Source of the DNA: an uncultured Eggerthella sp.
GTDB taxonomy: Bacteria > Actinomycetota > Coriobacteriia > Coriobacteriales > Eggerthellaceae
Direction of reading: 5' to 3'
Length of the DNA stretch: 5,650 bases
Assembly (NCBI GenBank): GCA_902470405.1
Contig: CABRGJ010000077.1
Coordinates: forward strand, 1 to 5,650
How positions within the stretch are numbered: position 1 is the first letter of the stretch; the number at the start of each line of letters is the position of its first letter. A program made the position numbers and the translations under genes. Below, one piece after another: positions 1-5,210 of the stretch. A model generated the notes under the pieces. It was not told the DNA's origin, did not search any database, and was given only the letters and a program-made list of their open reading frames with translations.

Positions 1-796
1 GGTAGACCCGTGGCGGGACATTTTAAATGAGAAACAATACCGTGATTTATTCGGTTATGCGCTGCACCCCTTTACCGGAGTGGACTATGTGCAATACTAT
101 GGCGATCTGATCCGGGACTGCGGATGTGAAGTGGAAATTGTCTTTGCAAACAATATCAAGGATATTTTGAACTATACCAAAAACGTCCTGACCTGCGATA
201 TCCATACCCGCGCGCGGTCCAAGCGGATCCTTTTGGCAAACGGCGCAGAAAAGGTATTTTCACTGGACGATATTTTAAATGAAAGCGTGGACGGAAGCGG
301 ATATAACGAAAAATACGGCCTGCTGGGATCGAATAAGGCGACTGAGGACAGCGTCAAGCTGTTCCCGCGCGACTGCCAAAGCTTTGTGGATAAAGTACAG
401 GCGGGACTGAAAGAGCAGACCGGCAAAGAGATCGAGGTCATGGTATACGGAGATGGCGCGTTTAAAGACCCGGTCGGAAAAATCTGGGAGCTTGCCGACC
501 CGGTGGTCTCTCCCGCGCATACAGCAGGGCTTGCCGGTACGCCGAACGAGCTGAAGCTGAAATACCTGGCAGACAACCAGTTTGCTCACCTCTCCGGCGC
601 GGAGCTGGACGAAGCGATCCGGCAATATATTAAGGAAAAAGACGATGACCTCAAAGGGTCAATGGAATCCCAGGGCACCACGCCGCGCCAGTTGACCGAC
701 CTTATCGGTTCGCTCTGCGACCTGACAAGCGGCAGCGGCGACAAGGGTACGCCCATTGTGTTCATTCAGGGCTACTTTGATAATTTTGCAAAATAA
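1..796 (+). CDS. Coenzyme F420-0:L-glutamate ligase-like protein (3' part)
   Basis: The frame is open from base 2 to the TAA at 794-796, giving 264 residues; the start lies before the window. An internal ATG at 80 is not a credible start, because the 26 codons before it read as the same conserved protein (FGYALHPFTGVDYVQYYGDL). The sequence resembles the clostridial family annotated as coenzyme F420-0:L-glutamate ligase, by memory of motifs such as CDIHTR, DGSGYNEKYGLLGSNK, YGDGAFKDP (446-472) and the C-terminal LTSGSGDKGTP followed by FIQGYFDN. Family members are about 400 residues, so roughly the C-terminal two thirds are present. CofE-type enzymes add glutamate to F420-0 using GTP, but most Clostridia are not known to make F420, so the true substrate in this lineage is uncertain. 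No signal peptide or membrane segment is seen in this part; it is probably cytoplasmic. A strong terminator follows, so it is transcribed apart from the next gene. Confidence 0.78.
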   Translation, partial: VDPWRDILNEKQYRDLFGYALHPFTGVDYVQYYGDLIRDCGCEVEIVFANNIKDILNYTKNVLTCDIHTRARSKRILLANGAEKVFSLDDILNESVDGSGYNEKYGLLGSNKATEDSVKLFPRDCQSFVDKVQAGLKEQTGKEIEVMVYGDGAFKDPVGKIWELADPVVSPAHTAGLAGTPNELKLKYLADNQFAHLSGAELDEAIRQYIKEKDDDLKGSMESQGTTPRQLTDLIGSLCDLTSGSGDKGTPIVFIQGYFDNFAK

Positions 797-810
797 GACG
801 GAAGCTTTTG

Positions 811-858
811 ATTCAGGCAGAAAAGGGCAGCCAAATCCGGCTGTCCTTTTTGCTGAAT
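811..858 (+). terminator. Rho-independent terminator after the ligase-like gene
   Basis: The arms AAAAGGGCAGCC (821-832) and GGCTGTCCTTTT (839-850) pair with one G-U and a 6-nt loop, and the T-run covers 846-851. An outer pair, ATTCAG (811-816) with CTGAAT (853-858), extends the structure beyond a small internal loop. It begins 14 bases after the stop codon, as expected for the end of a transcription unit. Confidence 0.88.
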
Positions 859-880
859 CTTACAAAATCCTGTTAATTTG

Positions 881-909
881 TTGCAAACAGGGGATACTAT
901 TGGTATAAT
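881..909 (+). promoter_or_regulatory. Sigma-A/sigma-70 promoter for the mutase gene
   Basis: A -35 box TTGCAA (881-886) and a perfect -10 box TATAAT (904-909) are separated by exactly 17 bp. Transcription would begin near 916, leaving a 5' UTR of about 85 nt. That UTR holds a weak possible hairpin (CGCCG 933-937 with CGGCG 960-964), for which I see no regulatory identity. The promoter sits between the preceding terminator and the mutase start. Confidence 0.85.
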
Positions 910-985
910 AATGATTAGAAAGCTATGAAATGCGCCGCGCAAACGTTTCGGTATATGCCCGGCGATGCGTAATTGAAATATGATT

Positions 986-992
986 GGGGAGG
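986..992 (+). promoter_or_regulatory. Ribosome binding site that fixes the GTG start of the mutase
   Basis: GGGGAGG ends 7 nt before the GTG at 1000-1002. It lies downstream of the alternative in-frame TTG at 973, so translation should start at GTG 1000, making the protein nine residues shorter than the longest frame. Confidence 0.88.
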
Positions 993-999
993 AATCTTA

Positions 1000-2688
1000 G
1001 TGGAGTATCAAAAGGTTTACCAGCTATGGCTTGAAAAAGCAGACGATGAGGCAAAGCAAGAGCTTTTGTCCATTGCAAACGACGAAAAGGAAATCGAAGA
1101 ACGATTTTATAAATCCCTGGAATTTGGGACAGGAGGCCTGAGGGGGATTATCGGGTACGGTACCAACCGGATCAATGTCTATACCGTCCGGCAGGCGACG
1201 CAGGGTCTGGCAAATTATATTATGGGAAAAGGCAAATCCGAAATGGATAAGGGCGTTGTGATTTCGTATGATTCCCGCCGTTTTTCGGATGTATTCGCGC
1301 GGGAAGCGGCCTGCGTATTATGTGCCAACGGTATTCGGGCGTATCTGTTCAAGGAGCTGCGGCCTGTTCCGGAGCTGTCCTTTTCGGTACGCGAATTGGG
1401 GACTGCCGCGGGGATTATGGTAACTGCCAGCCACAATCCGGCAAAGTATAACGGATATAAGGTATATTCCGAGACGGGAGAACAGATTTCCCTTGAAATG
1501 GCGGAAGTGATTATCGAAAATATAGCAAAAACAGATTTGTTTGACGATGTAAAAACCATGGATTTTGAACAGGCAAAATCAGAAGGCCTGCTGACCATGG
1601 TGCTGGAGGAGCTGGACGACCGGTTTTTAGAGGAAGTGAAAAAACAGTCGCTCAATCCGGAAGCGATTGCGCAGCTCGGGGACGGCTTTAAGGTAGTCTA
1701 TACTCCGTTTCATGGTTCGGGCAATCGACCGGTCCGCAGGGTATTGTCTGAAATCGGAATCAAAAATGTATTTGTGGTAAAGGAACAGGAGCTGCCTGAC
1801 CCGGCCTTTTCTACCGTGAAATCACCGAATCCGGAAGACAGCGAGGGCTTTTACCTGGCAATCCCGCTGGCCGAGAGCAAAGGCGCGGATTTGATTATCG
1901 GGACTGACCCGGACTGTGACCGCATGGGCGTGTTTATCCGCGACAGGGAAGGAAAATACCAGATCATCAACGGCAACCAGATTGGAATTTTGCTGTTATA
2001 CTATATTTTGGAAAACCGGAAAGAAAAGGGTATCCTGCCGGCAAACGGCGCTGTTATCAAAACGATCGTGTCCACCTTTATGGCGGACGCCATTGCGGAA
2101 AGCTATGGCATGACGGTGTTCAATACCCTGACTGGATTTAAATTTATCGGTGAAAAGATACGGGAATTTGAGAGTACCGGAAAGTATCAGTATGTCTTTG
2201 GCTTTGAAGAAAGCTATGGATATCTGGCGGGCAGCCATGCGCGCGATAAGGACGCGATCGTGGCTTCCATGCTCATCTGCCAGATGGCGCGTTACTATCG
2301 CACGCAGGGCAAGACTCTCTACCAGGCTATGCAGGATCTGTACAAGAAGCATGGCTATCACCACAACCGCACGCTCTCGTTCACCTTTGAAGGTGCGGCG
2401 GGTGCTGCACGCATGGCGCAGATCATGGACGATCTGCGTGCGAACGGTATGAGCGCCGTCGCGGGTAAGAACGTGCTCAGGACGCTCGATTATCGTGAGG
2501 GCGTGGGCGATCTACCGAGCGCGAATGTGATCGAGTTCGATCTGCAAGAGGATTGCAAGGTGATCGTTCGTCCGAGTGGCACTGAACCCAAGATCAAGAT
2601 ATACCTGTTCACGACGGGCGAGAGCGCTCGAGCTGCTGCTGCAGTTGGCGATGAGCTCGCCGCAGAGCTCTCGTTGTCGTTTCAGTAA
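1000..2688 (+). CDS. Phospho-sugar mutase (phosphoglucomutase/phosphomannomutase family), probable hybrid gene
   Basis: The 562-residue product from GTG 1000 matches the alpha-D-phosphohexomutase family, which interconverts hexose 1- and 6-phosphates in the cytoplasm to supply nucleotide sugars. All four signature loops are present: the phosphoserine loop TASHNP with catalytic Ser144; the Mg-binding loop DPDCDR (303-308; Asp303, 305, 307); the sugar-binding loop GFEESYG (401-407); and the phosphate-binding loop RPSGTEPK (524-531). Length is close to Bacillus PgcA (about 580), so it looks full length and possibly active. Glucose versus mannose specificity cannot be read from the sequence. Codon use changes abruptly near codons 407-424. 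Before the change about 2 of 33 Leu codons are CTC and Lys is mixed AAA/AAG; after it 7 of 13 Leu codons are CTC and all 8 Lys codons are AAG. The N-terminal three quarters look clostridial, the C-terminal domain actinobacterial. A promoter lies 91 bp upstream of the start; the next gene begins 27 bp after the stop. Confidence 0.93.
   Translation: MEYQKVYQLWLEKADDEAKQELLSIANDEKEIEERFYKSLEFGTGGLRGIIGYGTNRINVYTVRQATQGLANYIMGKGKSEMDKGVVISYDSRRFSDVFAREAACVLCANGIRAYLFKELRPVPELSFSVRELGTAAGIMVTASHNPAKYNGYKVYSETGEQISLEMAEVIIENIAKTDLFDDVKTMDFEQAKSEGLLTMVLEELDDRFLEEVKKQSLNPEAIAQLGDGFKVVYTPFHGSGNRPVRRVLSEIGIKNVFVVKEQELPDPAFSTVKSPNPEDSEGFYLAIPLAESKGADLIIGTDPDCDRMGVFIRDREGKYQIINGNQIGILLLYYILENRKEKGILPANGAVIKTIVSTFMADAIAESYGMTVFNTLTGFKFIGEKIREFESTGKYQYVFGFEESYGYLAGSHARDKDAIVASMLICQMARYYRTQGKTLYQAMQDLYKKHGYHHNRTLSFTFEGAAGAARMAQIMDDLRANGMSAVAGKNVLRTLDYREGVGDLPSANVIEFDLQEDCKVIVRPSGTEPKIKIYLFTTGESARAAAAVGDELAAELSLSFQ
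2220..2271. other. Composition breakpoint inside the mutase gene (likely chimeric junction)
   Basis: Codon and word use switch within this interval without breaking the frame. The last left-style codons (GGA, AAA-rich context) end near 2220, and the first of many CTC Leu codons is at 2272. By hand count GATC occurs 9 times in 1-2250 and about 30 times in 2251-3850. The interval sits just after the conserved GFEESYG loop and covers a segment (around ARDKDA) that homologous mutases share. No IS end, tRNA or direct repeat marks an integration site here, which favours a homology-driven join: an assembly chimera, or less likely a real recombination. Confidence 0.75.
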
Positions 2689-2715
2689 GCATGAAGGCAT
2701 CCGAATGAGGCTCGC

Positions 2716-3078
2716 GTGACATCAGAAGAACAAAAATACTCGCTCATTTCAGTCGATACGGGAATTGCCGAAGAAGAACCAAGCGTGCGTACGAGGCATG
2801 AGATCATCGATGGGGAAGAGACGATCGTCGTCTCTTCTCGTGCGACGGTGAAAGAGGCAACAAAGATGTCCCCAACCTCAGATCTTGGGCGTCACCAGAT
2901 GGACAGCACCCGCTCTGACGCAAGTTCTGCTTCTTCTCGTGAATCAGATCAGCTCGGTCAAGATGATAGCCCGGATGGCGATGACCAGATTCCGTTTCAG
3001 CGTATGCAAGGCGTCATCATCGTCTGTCTGATCGCGATCATCGTGGCGTTTCTCGTGTATTTCAACTTCATCAGGTAA
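2716..3078 (+). CDS. Hypothetical acidic protein with a C-terminal membrane anchor
   Basis: I do not recognise this 120-residue protein. Residues 1-95 are hydrophilic, rich in Ser, Asp, Glu and Gln, with a very polar low-complexity stretch at about 63-92 that is probably disordered. Residues 99-116 form one strongly hydrophobic helix (VIIVCLIAIIVAFLVYF), followed only by NFIR. This is a tail-anchored layout with the bulk of the protein presumably in the cytoplasm. The GTG start at 2716 is chosen because a stop closes the frame at 2692-2694 and a modest SD (GAGG, 2707-2710) precedes it by 5 nt. It starts 27 bp after the mutase stop and ends 9 bp before the next start, so the genes are probably co-transcribed. 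Codon use is of the right-hand (CTC, GATC-rich) type. Function unknown. Confidence 0.72.
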   Translation: MTSEEQKYSLISVDTGIAEEEPSVRTRHEIIDGEETIVVSSRATVKEATKMSPTSDLGRHQMDSTRSDASSASSRESDQLGQDDSPDGDDQIPFQRMQGVIIVCLIAIIVAFLVYFNFIR

Positions 3079-3087
3079 GATGGTGAC

Positions 3088-3849
3088 ATGAGGCGTTCGG
3101 GCGAGAATATGACGAAGATCTTGATAGGGGCGATCGTGGTGCTCGCGGTCATCCTTGCGGCTCTTGTCATCGCTTTAGTGCTCACATCTGCTCCGCAGGC
3201 GCAAACCGTCTCGCTCTCAGCGCAGGCAGAGGCCGAAGCCGAAGAGAAAGCCCTGAAAGAAGCTGAGAAGGACGGTTACTACGACACCGATCCTATTGAG
3301 GTGGTCGATCTGACCGAGCTGATGGGGGTCGATCTTGATCAGGCGCTCGAATTGATCGGTCATGGCGCCGAGATCGATGGCGACCCGACCTTGGTGGCGG
3401 GTGGCTTGACCGAGGTCACGGTGCTCTTAGGTGAAGAGAGTTCCTCTATACAGACAGGTATGGCGCTCACGCATCTCTATCTCAGCAAGAGCGGACACGT
3501 GGTGCAAGCCAGCTATCAGATCAATATCAATCACCTTTCATGTGCGAATTTACCCTTCGATCGCATCGTGGATGAGGCGCATGTGATCGAGCGTTTGCTG
3601 CAGGGAGCAGGGCTTGTGGAGATTAAACCCGATCCAGTTACGGCGCCTGCGAAAGATAAGTATGCTCACTATGATTCGAGTGGTAAGACCATCGTAGAAG
3701 AGCGTTATCAATTCATTGGAACAGGCAGCGATGCGGCCGATCAGCAGCTCGAATGGAGCGTGCTGCTCGACTACGATTACGAGCAGGCGATCGAGACGAA
3801 CAATCTTGCGAAGACCGTTCGCACGGTACTTGTATCGATCAATTCATAA
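3088..3849 (+). CDS. Hypothetical N-terminally anchored envelope protein
   Basis: I do not recognise this 253-residue protein. A single hydrophobic segment lies at residues 11-32, rich in Ile, Val, Leu and Ala, after a short basic N-terminus. It has no lipobox Cys and no evident cleavage site, so it reads as a signal anchor with the remainder outside the membrane. Residues 44-60 are an Ala/Glu/Lys-rich helix, probably a linker or short coiled coil. The rest (about 65-253) looks like a soluble alpha/beta domain with no motif I can name and a single Cys within HLSCANLPFD. The start is uncertain: ATG 3088 and in-frame ATG 3109 (residue 8, right before TKILIGAI) both have weak SDs, and both retain the membrane segment. 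It lies 9 bp after the tail-anchored gene, suggesting a co-translated pair. No clear terminator follows before the infC promoter region. Confidence 0.75.
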   Translation: MRRSGENMTKILIGAIVVLAVILAALVIALVLTSAPQAQTVSLSAQAEAEAEEKALKEAEKDGYYDTDPIEVVDLTELMGVDLDQALELIGHGAEIDGDPTLVAGGLTEVTVLLGEESSSIQTGMALTHLYLSKSGHVVQASYQININHLSCANLPFDRIVDEAHVIERLLQGAGLVEIKPDPVTAPAKDKYAHYDSSGKTIVEERYQFIGTGSDAADQQLEWSVLLDYDYEQAIETNNLAKTVRTVLVSINS

Positions 3850-3876
3850 AATCTGCTCGCCTGTGCGTGTGTTGTA

Positions 3877-3885
3877 TGTTATGAT
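3877..3885 (+). promoter_or_regulatory. Candidate extended -10 promoter for the infC operon
   Basis: TG at 3877-3878, one base, then TATGAT (3880-3885) form an extended -10 element in the only sizeable gap before infC. No convincing -35 box lies 16-18 bp upstream, which extended -10 promoters tolerate. Transcription would start near 3892 and give a leader of about 190 nt. Read-through from the upstream genes is also possible. Confidence 0.5.
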
Positions 3886-3990
3886 GCACAAGCTGTAAAA
3901 CACAAGCAAGGCTTTGCCTTCACCTGGTTCGGCGCTTCATGTAAGCCGATGGGTCATTCGAATAGAACGTCTTTTGATGGATATTCTTAT

Positions 3991-4017
3991 GGCCTGCTGT
4001 GTGCAGGTCTTTTGTTT
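3991..4017 (+). terminator. Attenuator-like intrinsic terminator in the infC leader
   Basis: GGCCTGC (3991-3997) pairs with GCAGGTC (4003-4009) through seven base pairs including one G-U, with a 5-nt loop, followed by TTTTGTTT (4010-4017). It lies inside the leader, 73 nt before the SD of infC, so it would stop transcripts before the operon rather than end an upstream gene. The stem is short, so termination may be partial or conditional. Confidence 0.65.
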
Positions 4018-4030
4018 GTCAGCAAGAAAA

Positions 4031-4065
4031 CGTAGTTCGGTGTTGTTCGAAGCGCACCGAAAACG
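4031..4065 (+). promoter_or_regulatory. Hairpin just upstream of the infC ribosome binding site
   Basis: TTCGGTG (4036-4042) and CACCGAA (4055-4061) form a perfect 7-bp stem around a 12-nt loop. It is extended by CGT (4031-4033) with ACG (4063-4065) across a small internal loop. No U-run follows, so it is not a terminator. It ends 9 nt before the SD and could serve in translational control, protein binding or RNA stability. Confidence 0.5.
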
Positions 4066-4074
4066 AAAAGGAAA

Positions 4075-4083
4075 AAGGAGGTG
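4075..4083 (+). promoter_or_regulatory. Near-perfect Shine-Dalgarno sequence of infC
   Basis: AAGGAGGTG matches nine consecutive bases of the anti-SD complement. It covers the GTG at 4081-4083, so that GTG cannot easily serve as the start if this SD is used. From the end of GGAGG (4081) to ATA 4090 there are 8 nt, the same spacing as between GGGAGG and ATG of rplT in this operon. The SD therefore points to ATA as the start codon. Confidence 0.8.
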
Positions 4084-4089
4084 GGCGCA

Positions 4090-4641
4090 ATAGCAGCCCA
4101 AGAACCACGGCTCAACGACGAGATTCGCGCAAAAGAGTGCCGTCTGATCGCTTACGACGGAACTCAGATGGGCATCTATCCCGTTGAGCAAGCTCAACGC
4201 ATCGCTGATGACGAGGGCTATGATCTGGTGGAGATCGCGCCTCAGGCCGAACCGCCTGTATGTCGCATCATGGACTATGGAAAGTTCAAGTACGATCAGG
4301 CGATCCGTGCCAAGCAGGCTCGCAAGAACCAGAGCAAGGTCGAGACCAAGGAAATGAAGTTCCGCCCGAAGATCGATGTGGGCGACTATACCACCAAGAA
4401 GAAGCACGTCATGCGCTTCCTCGAAGCAGGTTCCAAGGTCAAGATCACCATCATGTTCCGCGGTCGCGAGATGTCTCATCCTGAGCAGGGCCTGAGCATT
4501 CTTGAGCGCTTAGCGGACGACCTGAAGGATGTTGCGGTCATCGAGAATCAACCGAAGATGGAAGGTCGCAACATGCACATGCTCATCTCACCGTTGCCAA
4601 CAACGGTCAAGAAGAAAGATGAAAAAGGAAAGGATGAATAA
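4090..4641 (+). CDS. infC: Translation initiation factor IF-3, probable AUA start codon
   Basis: IF-3 binds the 30S subunit, keeps it apart from 50S and proofreads the start codon and initiator tRNA. The 183-residue product has the usual order: a short N-terminal tail, the N-domain from about [15 protein letters not shown] (6-20), the family signature [11 protein letters not shown] (59-69), a Lys/Arg-rich linker, then the C-domain with [18 protein letters not shown] and a Lys-rich tail. Length is typical. There is no ATG, and no other canonical start apart from GTG 4081, between the in-frame TAG at 4033 and residue 27. GTG 4081 is buried in the SD, while ATA 4090 is ideally spaced from it. 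In E. coli infC starts with AUU and IF-3 represses its own translation by rejecting it; AUA would serve the same role here, which is inference. The alternative is GTG 4081 with a weak SD (AAGG, 4068-4071), giving 186 residues. The stop overlaps rpmI by one base. Confidence 0.93.
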   Translation: MAAQEPRLNDEIRAKECRLIAYDGTQMGIYPVEQAQRIADDEGYDLVEIAPQAEPPVCRIMDYGKFKYDQAIRAKQARKNQSKVETKEMKFRPKIDVGDYTTKKKHVMRFLEAGSKVKITIMFRGREMSHPEQGLSILERLADDLKDVAVIENQPKMEGRNMHMLISPLPTTVKKKDEKGKDE

Positions 4642-4838
4642 TGCCTAAGATGAAGACTCATTCCGGCACCGCGAAGCGTTTTCGTGTTACCGGATCTGGC
4701 AAGATCATGCGTGCTAAGGCTTACAAGTCTCACATCATGACCAAAAAGAGCCAAAAACGTAAGCGCAACTTCCGTCATGAGACCGAAGTTTCCGCTGCGG
4801 ATCAGAAAGTAATCGCACGTAATCTTGGTCTTCGATAA
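4641..4838 (+). CDS. rpmI: 50S ribosomal protein bL35
   Basis: The 65-residue, very basic protein has the family start ([14 protein letters not shown]), the [12 protein letters not shown] segment and the NFRH element typical of bL35 (usually 64-66 residues). It is a structural component of the large ribosomal subunit that contacts 23S rRNA. The ATG shares its A with the TAA of infC (TAATG), and a purine-rich SD (AAAGGA, 4629-4634) lies inside the end of infC, so translation is probably coupled. Position between infC and rplT is the standard bacterial order. Confidence 0.97.
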   Translation: MPKMKTHSGTAKRFRVTGSGKIMRAKAYKSHIMTKKSQKRKRNFRHETEVSAADQKVIARNLGLR

Positions 4839-4856
4839 GTAAGGGAGGATATTAGT

Positions 4857-5210
4857 ATGCCTCGTGTAAAACGCGCAGTTTCAGCACATAAAAAGCGTCA
4901 CACCGTTCTCAACCGTGCAAAGGGTTATTATGGCGCAAAGTCCCGTTCCTATCGCGCTGCTAAAGAGCAGGTCCAGCATTCTCTCCAGTATGCTTACCGC
5001 GATCGTCGCAACAAGAAGCGCGAGATCCGTCGTCTTTGGATCACCCGCATCAACGCGGCTGCTCGCATGAACGGTCTTTCCTATTCCGTATTCATGGACG
5101 GTCTCAAGAAGGCTGGTGTTGAGCTCGACCGTAAAGTGCTCTCAGATATGGCTATCAACGATCCGCAAGCATTTGCTGCGCTCGTCGAGGTCGCGAAGGC
5201 GGCTCGCTAA
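4857..5210 (+). CDS. rplT: 50S ribosomal protein bL20
   Basis: The 117-residue basic protein shows the bL20 hallmarks: [14 protein letters not shown] at the start, [18 protein letters not shown], then [18 protein letters not shown] and [18 protein letters not shown], followed by a C-terminal helical domain. Full length for the family is about 117-120. bL20 binds 23S rRNA early in 50S assembly and in several bacteria represses this operon by binding its mRNA. GGGAGG (4843-4848) lies 8 nt before the ATG, 18 bp after rpmI. Codon use in the operon favours CGT/CGC, as expected for a highly expressed gene. Its stop overlaps the next start by one base (TAATG). Confidence 0.98.
   Translation: MPRVKRAVSAHKKRHTVLNRAKGYYGAKSRSYRAAKEQVQHSLQYAYRDRRNKKREIRRLWITRINAAARMNGLSYSVFMDGLKKAGVELDRKVLSDMAINDPQAFAALVEVAKAAR

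Larger units (their letters stand above)
3892..4080 (+). promoter_or_regulatory. Structured 5' leader of the infC-rpmI-rplT operon
   Basis: This non-coding stretch has several predicted stems. They are AAGGC/GCCTT (3908-3912 with 3916-3920), TCGGC/GCCGA (3929-3933 with 3945-3949), the terminator-like hairpin at 3991-4009, and TTCGGTG/CACCGAA (4036-4042 with 4055-4061). GGCTT (3910-3914) could instead pair with AAGCC (3943-3947), and ACCTG (3922-3926) could pair with the terminator arm CAGGT (4004-4008), so mutually exclusive folds are possible. infC-rpmI-rplT operons in Firmicutes have an L20-controlled leader that causes premature termination. Whether this leader is the same kind or an unrelated one cannot be decided by eye. 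Confidence 0.55.

Noticed and set aside
80..82. ATG-like start of the first gene at about 80
   Set aside because: The upstream in-frame codons to base 2 continue the same conserved protein family, so the gene begins before the window.
172..625. Reverse-strand frames opposite the first gene
   Set aside because: They mirror the codon pattern of the conserved + strand gene, have no recognisable product, and lack sensible start context.
973..999. Upstream TTG at 973 as the mutase start
   Set aside because: The SD GGGGAGG (986-992) lies downstream of it and is well placed for GTG 1000; no SD precedes the TTG.
2220..2271. Mobile element or phage attachment site at the breakpoint
   Set aside because: No terminal inverted repeats, target duplication, integrase or tRNA is present, and the coding frame continues unbroken.
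1996..2452. Overlapping + and - frames of 65-122 codons inside the mutase gene
   Set aside because: They are shadows of the mutase frame, which contains all family motifs. No independent SD or family similarity is seen.
3716..3898. 60-codon + frame overlapping the end of the second membrane protein
   Set aside because: It has Arg/Ser-rich low-complexity content, no SD, and most of it lies in another frame of a better supported gene.
3908..3920. AAGGC/GCCTT hairpin as a terminator of the upstream operon
   Set aside because: The stem has only 5 bp and no U-run follows, so it is more likely part of the infC leader.
3937..4479. 180-codon reverse-strand frame opposite the infC leader and gene
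   Set aside because: It is antisense to clearly recognised IF-3 and reads as an off-frame translation with no family features.
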